DNA from: Caldithrix abyssi DSM 13497
GTDB lineage: Bacteria; Calditrichota; Calditrichia; Calditrichales; Calditrichaceae
Direction of reading: 5' to 3'
Length of the DNA stretch: 64,000 nucleotides
Assembly (NCBI RefSeq): GCF_001886815.1
Contig: NZ_CP018099.1
Location: 2,106,501-2,170,500, forward strand
Position numbers and translations under genes: made by a program
Shown: piece after piece, positions 36,313 to 44,288 of the stretch
Layout of the letters: each line of letters opens with the position of its first letter
Numbering within the stretch: position 1 is the first letter of the stretch
Notes under the pieces: generated by a model
Databases searched by the model: none
What the model was told of the DNA's origin: nothing
The model's input: only the letters and a program-made list of their open reading frames with translations

Positions 36313-37512
36313 ATGGAAAACAATGAAATGAAACGCTACTCTTTTGCTACGCTTTGTGTTCATGGTTCTGGCGGGGCGGATCCTGCCACCGGAGCAATTA
36401 GTGTTCCGATCTATCAAAGTTCTACATTTAAGTTTAAAAGCGCCAGGCATGGCGCGCAGTTATTTGCCGGTGAAAAAGAAGGATATGTTTATACGCGTCT
36501 GGGCAATCCTACGCAGAGCGCCCTGGAAAAAGAAATGGCCTTTCTGGAAGGGGGAGAAGCAGCCCTGGCTTTTGCCTCCGGCATGGCGGCCATCTCTGCT
36601 GTTGTTTTTGCCTATTGTCGGGCCGGAGATAATCTGGTTTCCACCAACACGCTTTACGGAGGAACGCACAACCTGTTTATGGAAACCTTGCCACGTTTTA
36701 ATATTGAAGCAAGGGAGGTGGATACCACTAATCTTGAAAACATCATTAATGCCATTGACGATAAAACAAGGCTGCTTTACATCGAAACGCCTGCCAATCC
36801 TACCTTAACCATTACCGATTTACGCGCTTGCGCTAAAATTGCCAGAGATTATAAAATTCCTCTGGTTGTGGATAATACTTTTCCCACTCCTTATTTCCAG
36901 CGGCCTCTGGAGCTGGGCGCGGACGTTGTGCTGCATTCGGCCACGAAGTACATCGGAGGCCATGGAGATACCGTGGCCGGCGTGGTGGTGGGCAAAAAAG
37001 ATTTTATCGATGAATTACGGGCTAACTTTTTAAGAGACCTCGGCGCTGTGATCAGTCCACTGAATGCCTGGCTATTGGTTCGCGGTTTAAAGACGCTGGC
37101 CATCCGCATGGAGAGGCACCAGCAGAATGCAATGAAAGTGGCAAAGTTTTTACAATTCCATCCGAAAATAAAACGTGTGTGGTATCCTGGTTTAACCACT
37201 CATCCGCAACACGAGCTGGCTAAAAAGCAGATGGCAGGATTTGGCGGAATGATCAGCTTTGAGATTAAAGGCGGTCGGCGGGCCGGCGAACAATTGATGA
37301 ATGCGGTTAAATTGATCACCCTGGCTGTCAGTCTGGGAGATGTGGATTCGCTCATTGAGCATCCGGCTTCCATGACCCATTCTACGTATTCCGAAGAAGA
37401 ACTGGCCAAATGTGGAATTACCGAAAGTCTGGTTCGTCTTTCGGTGGGCATTGAAGATGCGCGCGACTTAATTCAAGATTTGTCGCAGGCTCTGCGCAAA
37501 GTTAAAGTTTGA
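36313..37512 (+). CDS. Cys/Met metabolism PLP enzyme (cystathionine gamma-synthase / methionine gamma-lyase family)
   Basis: A 399-aa PLP-dependent enzyme of the Cys/Met family. The N-terminal part has YTRLGNPTQSALE, the cofactor site VVDNTFPTPYFQ carries the PLP Asp, and the Schiff-base Lys is in HSATKYIGGHGD near residue 213. The C-terminal signature is SLGDVDSLIEHPASMTH. The family includes gamma-synthases, beta- and gamma-lyases and O-acetylhomoserine sulfhydrylases; sequence alone does not decide, though it resembles methionine gamma-lyase. The start at 36313 follows GGAG with 6 bases between; the frame extends 65 codons upstream through the stem-loop leader, which argues against those codons being used. 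Confidence 0.9.
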   Translation: MENNEMKRYSFATLCVHGSGGADPATGAISVPIYQSSTFKFKSARHGAQLFAGEKEGYVYTRLGNPTQSALEKEMAFLEGGEAALAFASGMAAISAVVFAYCRAGDNLVSTNTLYGGTHNLFMETLPRFNIEAREVDTTNLENIINAIDDKTRLLYIETPANPTLTITDLRACAKIARDYKIPLVVDNTFPTPYFQRPLELGADVVLHSATKYIGGHGDTVAGVVVGKKDFIDELRANFLRDLGAVISPLNAWLLVRGLKTLAIRMERHQQNAMKVAKFLQFHPKIKRVWYPGLTTHPQHELAKKQMAGFGGMISFEIKGGRRAGEQLMNAVKLITLAVSLGDVDSLIEHPASMTHSTYSEEELAKCGITESLVRLSVGIEDARDLIQDLSQALRKVKV

Positions 37513-37517
37513 TATTC

Positions 37518-37605
37518 AGAAGCGGCCTCTGGTGTCACGGTCGGCTGACCACCGGCCATTTTGGCCTTCGTCCCGGAAGAGCAGATGCCAGGGGTTGCTT
37601 CTTTT
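37518..37605 (+). other. Long structured element in the 3' region of the PLP-enzyme gene
   Basis: A 15-bp stem (37518-37532 with 37588-37602, counting G-U pairs) starts 5 bases after the stop codon and is followed by TTTT. It encloses GGTC-GGCT-GACC and GGCC-ATTTT-GGCC hairpins, giving a branched fold. It may act as a terminator, but it is larger and more complex than needed for that. The rest of the gap to 37677 shows only the ribosome site AAAGGA for the next gene. Confidence 0.5.
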
Positions 37606-37677
37606 AATACACAGGCATCGAATTATTATCTCCAGCTGTAAATTGCTTTTTGAGGATTAATATAGAAAGGAAAACAC

Positions 37678-38637
37678 GTGCGGATTCTTGTGACAGGCGG
37701 CGCGGGCTTTATTGGCTCTCATTTGTGTGAAACGCTGTTGAACAAAGGCCATGATGTATTATGCCTGGATAATTTCTTCACCGGACAAAAGGAAAATATC
37801 TGGCACCTGATGGATGATAAACGATTTGAGCTGATCCGGCACGACGTGACGCAGCCGATTTTGCTTGAGGTCGATCGCATTTACCATTTTGCCTGCCCCG
37901 CCTCTCCTATTCACTATCAGTACAATCCGGTTAAAACTATTAAAACCAGTGTGATGGGTACTATTCACATGCTGGGCCTGGCAAAACGCGTACGGGCGCG
38001 CATTATGCTGGCCAGCACGTCTGAAGTGTATGGCGACCCTAAAGTGCATCCACAAAAAGAAAGTTACTGGGGCAATGTCAATCCCATCGGGATACGCAGT
38101 TGTTACGATGAAGGCAAACGCGTTGCGGAAACGCTGATGATGGATTATCACCGTCAAAATAAAGTCGATATTAAAATTGTGCGGATTTTTAATACTTATG
38201 GACCGCGCATGGCAATCAATGACGGTCGGGTGGTCAGTAATTTTATCATTCAAGCTTTAACCAATCAAAATATTACCGTCTATGGTCGCGGCAATCAAAC
38301 GCGTTCCTTTCAATACATTGACGATTTAATTGATGGCGTGGAGCGCATGATGAATGTAGAGGATTTTATCGGTCCCGTTAACCTGGGAAATCCGCATGAA
38401 TTTACCATTCTGGAACTGGCTGAAAAGGTCATTGAACTGACCAATTCCAGATCAAAAATTGTTTTTAAACCTCTGCCAGCGGATGATCCCGTGCAGCGCA
38501 AACCTTTTATTGGACTGGCTAAAGAAAAATTAGACTGGGAGCCCAGGATTAAACTGGAAGATGGATTAAAAAAGACGATTGCCTATTTCGACGAGGTTCT
38601 TTCCAGGCTTCCGGACAAAAAACCGATCATTGATTGA
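37678..38637 (+). CDS. UDP-glucuronate decarboxylase-like NAD-dependent sugar epimerase/dehydratase
   Basis: A 319-aa short-chain dehydrogenase-fold enzyme, closest in appearance to UDP-xylose synthase (UXS), which converts UDP-glucuronate to UDP-xylose. The Rossmann loop [10 protein letters not shown] is at residues 6-15. The catalytic Ser/Tyr/Lys set is in STSEVYGDP and CYDEGKR (YxxxK). The segments [12 protein letters not shown] and [15 protein letters not shown] are typical of UXS. The start is GTG with AAAGGA upstream; an AUG start would truncate the Rossmann strand. It probably supplies nucleotide sugars for surface polysaccharide. The neighbours give no direct pathway support. Confidence 0.9.
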   Translation: MRILVTGGAGFIGSHLCETLLNKGHDVLCLDNFFTGQKENIWHLMDDKRFELIRHDVTQPILLEVDRIYHFACPASPIHYQYNPVKTIKTSVMGTIHMLGLAKRVRARIMLASTSEVYGDPKVHPQKESYWGNVNPIGIRSCYDEGKRVAETLMMDYHRQNKVDIKIVRIFNTYGPRMAINDGRVVSNFIIQALTNQNITVYGRGNQTRSFQYIDDLIDGVERMMNVEDFIGPVNLGNPHEFTILELAEKVIELTNSRSKIVFKPLPADDPVQRKPFIGLAKEKLDWEPRIKLEDGLKKTIAYFDEVLSRLPDKKPIID

Positions 38638-38724
38638 TTTGCTCCGTGGCCGGGCGGTTGATTTTTAGATGACTCTTACACTCTTAACTTTTTTCTTCTC
38701 CAACGGTGGAAACCATTTCCCGTG

Positions 38725-38895
38725 TTAACCCTCACCCTCTCATTCCTCCCCCTTCCGGAATAAGTCTGGCAGAGGTGACGCTGAGCATGGGCAGTTATTT
38801 CCAACGGTGTAAAGGATTCCCACGCTGGCCAGTTTCGCGCAAAAGCGGGAAGAAGAATGACAGGGCGGTGATCATTCACCCCCTCCGGCTGGCGT
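38725..38895 (+). repeat. Dispersed intergenic repeat, short copy
   Basis: This contains the central blocks CCCTCACCCTCTC, a CTTCCGGAATAAGTCTGGCAGAGG hairpin, TTTCCAACGGTGTAAAGGATTCCC and CGCTGGCCAGTTTCGCGCAAAAG. It occupies most of the 335-bp gap 38638-38972, where no gene is supported. Confidence 0.7.
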
Positions 38896-38972
38896 GTAAA
38901 ATTTTTTCATTTATTCTTTTTAATTCATAAACTTGTTTTTAATGTTAATTTAAAAAAAGGAAGGGAACGTTC

Positions 38973-40256
38973 TTGCACTGGCAAAAACAGTCGCCTGCCG
39001 AACACATTGCGCGCACCATGGAAGTCATTTATTCTAACGGAATGACCACCCTCTCCGGCGGGAATATTTCCGTTATGACTCACGATGACCAGTTGTGGAT
39101 CACGCCGGCCGGCGTGGATAAGGGAAAAGTTACTGCGGATGACATGGTTTGTCTTAATAAAGAGGGAACCGTAAAAGGCAAACACCGGCCTTCCAGCGAA
39201 CTGCCGTTTCATCAAAAGATCTACAGACAGCGGAAGGACATAAAAGCCGTCATCCACGCCCATCCGCCGGGATTAATGGCCTTTAGTCTGGCGCATGAAT
39301 TACCTGATCCTGAAATAATTCCTTCTTTTGGACTGTCCATTGGTAAAATTGGTTACGCCGCTTACGCTCTACCGGGTAGTCAGCGTTTGAGCGTCCGTAT
39401 TGCAGAACCTTTTGCTGCTGGATGTCAGGCTGTTCTGCTGGAAAATCACGGCGTGGTTACGGCCGGTGCGACCCTGTGGGAAGCCTTTCATCGGCTCGAG
39501 GCGCTGGAATTGCTGGCGGCCATTTTGATTCAGGCGAAAAGGATCGGTCAAATCAAAAAAGCCGCTTGTCGCTCGCTGCTTGCGGAGTATGCAGAAGGAA
39601 AGGAGACTGTAGAAATCGAAACTCCCGCTTCTGCCAGAGCGGCGAAGGAATTAAAAGAGGAAATGGTTCGCTTCATCATGCGCGGCCTTAATCGTCGGCT
39701 TTTGTTCAGTTCGCTGAGCGTCCTTTCTGTGCGCGTGAATTCAACCGATTTTTTGATTACGCCGGCAGACGGAGGATTAGTTAATATTACCACGCATGAT
39801 CTTGTTTTGCTGAGTAAGGGCAGAAGTGAAACCGGAAAACGGCCGCATCCCTTCGACCGCCTGCATCATACCATTTACCGCCAGCATGCGGCAATCGGGA
39901 CGATCATTCAATCGCCAGCGCCGCACATCACGGCATTTGCCGTTAGCGATCAGAGGTTTGACAGCCGCTTAATTCCCGAAAGCTATGTAGTGCTGCGAGA
40001 GACGCTTCGCGTTTCTTTAAATGATTTACGACAAAATTTGCAAGACCTTTCATCCTTGCTTTCTGCTCAACGGCCGGCTTTGCTGTTAGAGAACGAAGGG
40101 GTTTTAATCACGGGCGCCAATCTCTTGCAAGCTTTTGATCGACTGGAAGTGGCCGATTTTAGCGCGCGCGCCATGATTGATGCGCTAACCGCAGGCAAGA
40201 TTAACCCCATTCCGCAAAATGAAATTCGAGAAATTGAGAAAAAATTTTTAACTTAG
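38973..40256 (+). CDS. Tandem class II aldolase/adducin-domain protein
   Basis: A 427-aa protein made of two class II aldolase domains. The N-terminal domain (about 5-200) keeps the zinc residues and catalytic Glu: SSELPFH, then IHAHPP, and ENHGVV. The C-terminal domain (about 225-410) aligns with it but has lost them: IQSPAPH replaces the HAH motif, and ENEGVL replaces the third His. Only the first domain is therefore likely to be catalytic; the second may be structural. Normal family members have one domain of about 210 aa. The start is TTG after an AAGGAAGGG site. It lies 30 bases ahead of a normal class II aldolase gene, so the two probably act together. Confidence 0.85.
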   Translation: MHWQKQSPAEHIARTMEVIYSNGMTTLSGGNISVMTHDDQLWITPAGVDKGKVTADDMVCLNKEGTVKGKHRPSSELPFHQKIYRQRKDIKAVIHAHPPGLMAFSLAHELPDPEIIPSFGLSIGKIGYAAYALPGSQRLSVRIAEPFAAGCQAVLLENHGVVTAGATLWEAFHRLEALELLAAILIQAKRIGQIKKAACRSLLAEYAEGKETVEIETPASARAAKELKEEMVRFIMRGLNRRLLFSSLSVLSVRVNSTDFLITPADGGLVNITTHDLVLLSKGRSETGKRPHPFDRLHHTIYRQHAAIGTIIQSPAPHITAFAVSDQRFDSRLIPESYVVLRETLRVSLNDLRQNLQDLSSLLSAQRPALLLENEGVLITGANLLQAFDRLEVADFSARAMIDALTAGKINPIPQNEIREIEKKFLT

Positions 40257-40286
40257 GGTTAAGGCTATCATGAAAAGGAAGGTAAA

Positions 40287-41072
40287 ATGACCATCCTTAA
40301 TCTTAAAAAGCAAATCATCGAGGTAGGCCGACGGTTGTGGCAGCGGGGGTATGTGGCGGCCAACGACGGCAATATCTCCGTGCGTCTCAATGAAAGGGAA
40401 ATATTGACCACGGCCACGGGCGTAAGCAAAGGATTTATGAACGAGGAGATGATCGTTAAGATTGATATGGAAGGGCGGTCGCTGGAACGACACGCCAAAT
40501 TCAAACCGTCCAGCGAGGTCAAAATGCATCTGGAAGCCTATCGCCAGCGGCCCGATGTGCATGCCGTGGTGCACGCCCATCCGCCATACTGCACCAGTTT
40601 TGCGGTGGCGGGCATTCCGCTTGATCGCTGCGTGCTGCCCGAAGCCATTTTAATTCTGGGAGCGGTGCCCATCGCAGAATTCGGTTTGCCTTCTACCCTG
40701 GAAATCCCGGAAAAAATCCGGCCGCACCTTCAAAACACGGACGCCATTTTGCTGGCCAACCATGGCGCCTTAACCCTGGGCACGGATTTAATGAATGCCT
40801 ATTTTAAGATGGAAACTCTGGAACATGCCGCGCACATTGTATGGAATGCCATTCAATTAGGTAATGTGAATGTGCTTCCGGAAGAAGTAGCGACGCGTTT
40901 AATGGCCCTGCGCAGTAATTACAATCTTTCCGGCAAAGTAACCAGCTGTCAGGCCGGGCCGTTGACTGTTTCGAAAATGGCGCGGTCCGCCAAGGCGGAT
41001 TTTAACAATGATTTAACAGAAGAACAAATAGAAGAAATACAACAGGCCATTTTGAAACGGCTTAAAAAGTAG
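40287..41072 (+). CDS. Class II aldolase (L-fuculose-phosphate aldolase-like)
   Basis: A 261-aa zinc-dependent aldolase of the FucA/RhaD/AraD superfamily. It has all expected residues: GNISVRL near residue 30, the catalytic Glu in SSEVKMHLEAY, the zinc ligands in VVHAHPPYC, and the third His in LLANHGALTLG. The substrate might be fuculose 1-phosphate, a related sugar phosphate or 5-methylthioribulose phosphate; nothing nearby decides it. About 45 residues extend beyond the usual end. GGAAGG precedes the ATG. It is the second gene after the tandem-domain homologue, and the repeat array begins 35 bases downstream. Confidence 0.9.
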   Translation: MTILNLKKQIIEVGRRLWQRGYVAANDGNISVRLNEREILTTATGVSKGFMNEEMIVKIDMEGRSLERHAKFKPSSEVKMHLEAYRQRPDVHAVVHAHPPYCTSFAVAGIPLDRCVLPEAILILGAVPIAEFGLPSTLEIPEKIRPHLQNTDAILLANHGALTLGTDLMNAYFKMETLEHAAHIVWNAIQLGNVNVLPEEVATRLMALRSNYNLSGKVTSCQAGPLTVSKMARSAKADFNNDLTEEQIEEIQQAILKRLKK

Positions 41073-42028
41073 ATATTTATTACAATGGGGTGTTGAATGC
41101 GGAGCAGCATAAAACATTTTTGCAGGGATTTAAGCAACCACTGAGAGCGCAGAGAAGTCACAAAGGGCGTAAAGAATGTTGTAATTAAAAATAGTTTAAA
41201 TTGCCCTCACCCCCTGCACCTTCTTTCCCCGAATAAAAATCTGGGAGAGTGGGAAATTTAGCTTTGGAAGTAATTTCCTATGGTGTAAGTGATTCCTGCA
41301 CTGGTCAGTTAGGAATGCCAGGCCGCCGACCATTCAATTTTGAACCATGATTTACTTGATTTCGGGATTTCCAAGATTTGCTTTTTGTGGCTGCAAAATT
41401 TCGCCTTAAATTTGAGTGTAAACGTTCACGAGTGAAAAAAAGAATCAAGTTAATCCTGTAATCACATTAATCAAGGTTCAAAAACTACCTCATAATTTCT
41501 AAACTCTTATCCTCTTACACTTTTACACTTTTTTTGCCCAACGGTGGCAGGAAATGTCCGGAGTGGCCCTCACCCCCTTTACTTCCCCCTCTGCCAGAAT
41601 AAAAGTCTGGGAGAGGGGGAAGTTTCGCATGGCAGATTATTTCCAACGGTGTAAAAGATTCCCGCGCTGGTCAGTTTCGTGCAAAGGCGGGAAGAAATGA
41701 CAGGCCGCCGACCATTCAATTTTGAACCATGATTTACTTGATTTCGGGATTTCCATGATTTGCTTTTTGTGCCTACAAAATTTCGCCTTAAATTTGAGTG
41801 TGAACGTTCACGAGTGAAAAAAAGAATCAAGTTAATCCTGTAATCACATTAATCAAGGTTCAAAAACTACCTCAAAACCTCTAAACACTTATACTCTTAT
41901 ACTTTTTTTGCTCAACGGTGGCCGGAAATGCCCGGGGTGGCCCTCACCCCCTTTAATTCCCCCTGATTTATTATAGTCAAATATTTTAATAATAAAGTTA
42001 TTAACAATATGTTAATAACTGTAGAGGG

Positions 42029-42101
42029 TGTGGATATGTGGATAACTCATTTTTTACACACCTAACTCCTTTCTTTTTAATATGTTAATTATTGTGGATA
42101 A
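42029..42101 (-). promoter_or_regulatory. DnaA-box cluster inside the IS110-type element
   Basis: TGTGGATAA, the reverse complement of the consensus DnaA box TTATCCACA, occurs at 42037-42045 and 42093-42101. A one-base variant TGTGGATAT lies at 42029-42037. The surrounding DNA is very AT-rich. All three lie in the same orientation in the element's noncoding end. Confidence 0.55.
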
Positions 42102-42202
42102 CTTTTTCGCCTATTTTTTGAGATATTTTACCTTGTTCTACCCTGATATTCGAGAGTCTGTATTTTAACAGCTCTTATCTTACTTAATCGGAACTAAGGT
42201 AA

Positions 42203-42291
42203 ATATGACGGGAAGCCTTTTTTTGCTCTCTTACCGAAGGTCATACTATCTGTATGCCTTTATGGGGGGGCCGAAGGTCTTCCCGCCATAT
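42203..42291 (-). ncRNA. Candidate guide (seek/bridge) RNA region of the IS110-type element
   Basis: Immediately downstream of the transposase stop, ATATGACGGGAAG (42203-42215) pairs with CTTCCCGCCATAT (42279-42291), giving a 12-bp stem with one mismatch. Inside are a CATAC-TATCT-GTATG hairpin (42242-42256) and two exact copies of CCGAAGGTC (42234 and 42271). IS1111-group elements carry their guide RNA in this 3' noncoding region. The RNA boundaries and guide bases are not established here. Confidence 0.5.
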
Positions 42292-42306
42292 CTCAAATTG
42301 TTGCTT

Positions 42307-43548
42307 TTAGGCTGCTTTATTTGATTTTTTATAGCCTTCTATGTAGAAACTATCATCTCTTACTAATGCAAAAATAATGGCTAATATCTTTCTGGATAAC
42401 GCCGTTAAAGCCTTGGCGCTGGCCATCCCTTTCTCCTTATGTACCTGATAAACTTCTTGTAAGATACCTCTACTTGCATTGATGGCTATATAAAAAAGAG
42501 CTTTTCTTAATAAACTCCGACCGCGTTTGCTTATGTGATGTTTACCTTTATGTTGGCCAGAACTGACTTCATACAGGTTTAATCCCGCTATCTTCTCTAA
42601 CTCACGATAACTTTTATATCTGCGGATATCTCCTAACTCTCCTATTAAAATGGCTGCGATTATGGGTCCTATCCCTTTTATGGATAATATGTTCCTGCTG
42701 TATGGCACTTCTTTTAAATAATTCTCTATCTCATCCTTTAGTGACTTTTGATAAGATTCTAAACGATCTATCTGATCAAGATGTATCTTGATCTCCATTA
42801 CAATGGACCGGGTTCCTTCTTTGATGCCTCCGCTCATCTTAGCAGCTTCATATAAAGCAAGGGCCTTTTCTTCACCTAATCGGTTTTTACTTACTGACTT
42901 TATTAGCTCTGTTAGCTTTGTTAAGCCTAAATCCAATATGAATTGAGGTAAAGTATAATGAGCCAAAAGATAACGTGAAGTCTTTGTAGTTAAATCTCTC
43001 ATGACCTGAGAGAATTCCGGAAATATCTTAAATAACTGTCCCTCAATTCGATTATAACTCCTTCGTAGATCTTCAAGTATTTTCTCTCTTAAATGAACCA
43101 ATTCGCGTAATTCCGCAAAAATTCCCTCTGGGATGATTACTGTTAAATATTTGTTTAATTCTATTATATCTGCTATGACCTTTGGGTCTTTTTTATCTGT
43201 CTTATTGGGACTATTGTCCGTTAATTCTTTCAGGCGCTTGGTATGCATCGGATTTATTTGTACAATCTCATAGCCCCTTCGATGTAGATAATGAATGAGC
43301 GCAAGCCCATAGCTGCCAGTGGATTCCAGGCCAAATAAACAATTCTTAAGACCGGTCTTTGCTCTGAAGCTTTCTACTTTTTTTAAAAAATATTCGAATC
43401 CTTTACCTGTGTTAAAAAACTTAAACACTTCTAACTCCTGACCATCTTTTGTACGTGCATAACCGTAATTAAATTTTTTGCCTATATCCACTGTAACTAA
43501 TAAGGTTTCTTCGTTGAATTTTCTCTCTTTTTTGTTTATTTTCCCCAT
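42307..43548 (-). CDS. IS110-family DEDD transposase/recombinase
   Basis: A 413-aa RNA-guided recombinase-type transposase. The N-terminal RuvC-like DEDD domain has Asp in VTVDIGKKF, Glu in GLESTGSYG near residue 76 and the Asp pair in TDKKDPKVI near 117-121. The C-terminal Transposase_20 domain has SIKGIGPIIAAILIGELGD near 285 and the serine-rich KRGRSLLRKALFYIA near 340, which includes the expected catalytic serine region. GGAG precedes the ATG. The frame is intact, and the element interrupts only repeat DNA, so it may be active. It is transcribed toward the long noncoding end. Confidence 0.95.
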   Translation of the reverse strand: MGKINKKERKFNEETLLVTVDIGKKFNYGYARTKDGQELEVFKFFNTGKGFEYFLKKVESFRAKTGLKNCLFGLESTGSYGLALIHYLHRRGYEIVQINPMHTKRLKELTDNSPNKTDKKDPKVIADIIELNKYLTVIIPEGIFAELRELVHLREKILEDLRRSYNRIEGQLFKIFPEFSQVMRDLTTKTSRYLLAHYTLPQFILDLGLTKLTELIKSVSKNRLGEEKALALYEAAKMSGGIKEGTRSIVMEIKIHLDQIDRLESYQKSLKDEIENYLKEVPYSRNILSIKGIGPIIAAILIGELGDIRRYKSYRELEKIAGLNLYEVSSGQHKGKHHISKRGRSLLRKALFYIAINASRGILQEVYQVHKEKGMASAKALTALSRKILAIIFALVRDDSFYIEGYKKSNKAA

Positions 43549-44052
43549 GACTATGCTCCTTTCTTTTTTTTTAAATCAGCTTACAATTTAAGGAGTATAG
43601 TCTTTTCTTTCATCCTTTTGTTGACAACTATAATATAGTAAGCTCTGCCAGAATAAAAGTCTGGGAGAGGGGGAAGTTTCGCATGGCAGATTATTTCCAA
43701 CGGTGTAAAAGATTCCCGCGCTGGTCAGTTTCGTGCAAAAGCGGGAAGAAATGACAGGCCGCCGACCATTCAATTTTGAACCATGATTTACTTGATTTCG
43801 GGATTTCCATGATTTGCTTTTTGTGCCTACAAAATTTCGCCTTAAATTTGAGTGTGAACGTTCACGAGTGAAAAAAAGAATCAAGTTAATCCTGTAATCA
43901 TATTAATCAAGGTTCAAAAACTATCTCATAATTTCTAAACTCTTACACTCTTACACTTTTTTTGCCCAACGGTGGCAGAAAATGTCCGGAGTGGCCCTCA
44001 CCCCCTTTAATTCCCCTTCTCCCAGAATAAAAGTCTGGGAGAGGGGGAAGTT

Positions 44053-44229
44053 CTGTACGTGGACAGTTTTTCCCTAAGGTGTAATGGATACCTGCGTTCT
44101 AATGAATGATACGTCTTTGTGTCAGGAATTTTCTGGGCAGGTCTCTTAGCCTACAGAGTGGAATGAGGAATGACATTTTGGCCCCCATTCAACCATTCAA
44201 CCATTCAACCATTCAACTAATCAACCATT
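44053..44229 (+). repeat. Left copy of a 177-bp inverted repeat flanking a 6.5-kb module
   Basis: The array's last segment, from CTGTACGTGGACAG to AATCAACCATT, is present again in reverse at 50758-50934. The copies have equal length and differ at only a few positions over the first 130 bp (for example TTTTCTGG versus ATTCTGG). It also holds four ATTCAACC-like direct repeats. Confidence 0.85.
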
Positions 44230-44288
44230 ACGGCTTCGAAACAAGCAATTTCAGCAAAACGCCTTTTTCCGCTTTCGCCCGCTAAAGA

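Larger units (their letters stand above)
41965..43642 (-). mobile_element. IS110-family (IS1111-group) insertion sequence
   Basis: A 1,678-bp element inserted in the third unit of the repeat array. Each side carries one copy of the dinucleotide CT (41963-41964 and 43643-43644), as expected for the core of an IS110 element. It has sub-terminal, not terminal, inverted repeats (ACTATAATA at 43627-43635; complement at 41969-41977), 7 and 4 bases from the ends, as in the IS1111 group. A 342-bp noncoding region lies downstream of the transposase and 94 bp upstream of it. The boundaries are confirmed by the repeat period. Confidence 0.9.
41107..44229 (+). repeat. Tandem array of ~370-bp repeats, interrupted by an IS110-type element
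   Basis: The block starting CCCTCACCCCC recurs at 41204, 41567, 41941 and 43995. Spacings are 363, 374 and, after removing the inserted element and its 2-bp duplication, 374 bp. Each unit holds a CTSCCAGAATAAAAGTCTGGGAG hairpin, TTTCCAACGGTGTAA, GACAGGCCGCCGACC, GATTTACTTGATTTCGGG, CACGAGTGAAAA and ATTAATCAAGGTTC. The second and third units are nearly identical. The array ends in four ATTCAACC-type direct repeats near 44190. Frames open inside units are by-products. No gene is supported outside the element. Confidence 0.9.

Noticed and set aside
37524-37602. Possible tRNA from the 7-bp CCTCTGG/CCAGGGG stem
   Set aside because: There is no T-loop or standard anticodon arm, and the outer stem extends to 15 bp.
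42001-42110. Chromosomal origin (oriC) at the DnaA boxes
   Set aside because: The boxes lie within the boundaries of the transposable element, and no dnaA, dnaN, gidA or similar genes are nearby.
44185-44225. CRISPR-like array from the ATTCAACC repeats
   Set aside because: The repeats are 8 bp and directly abutting, without unique spacers or cas genes.
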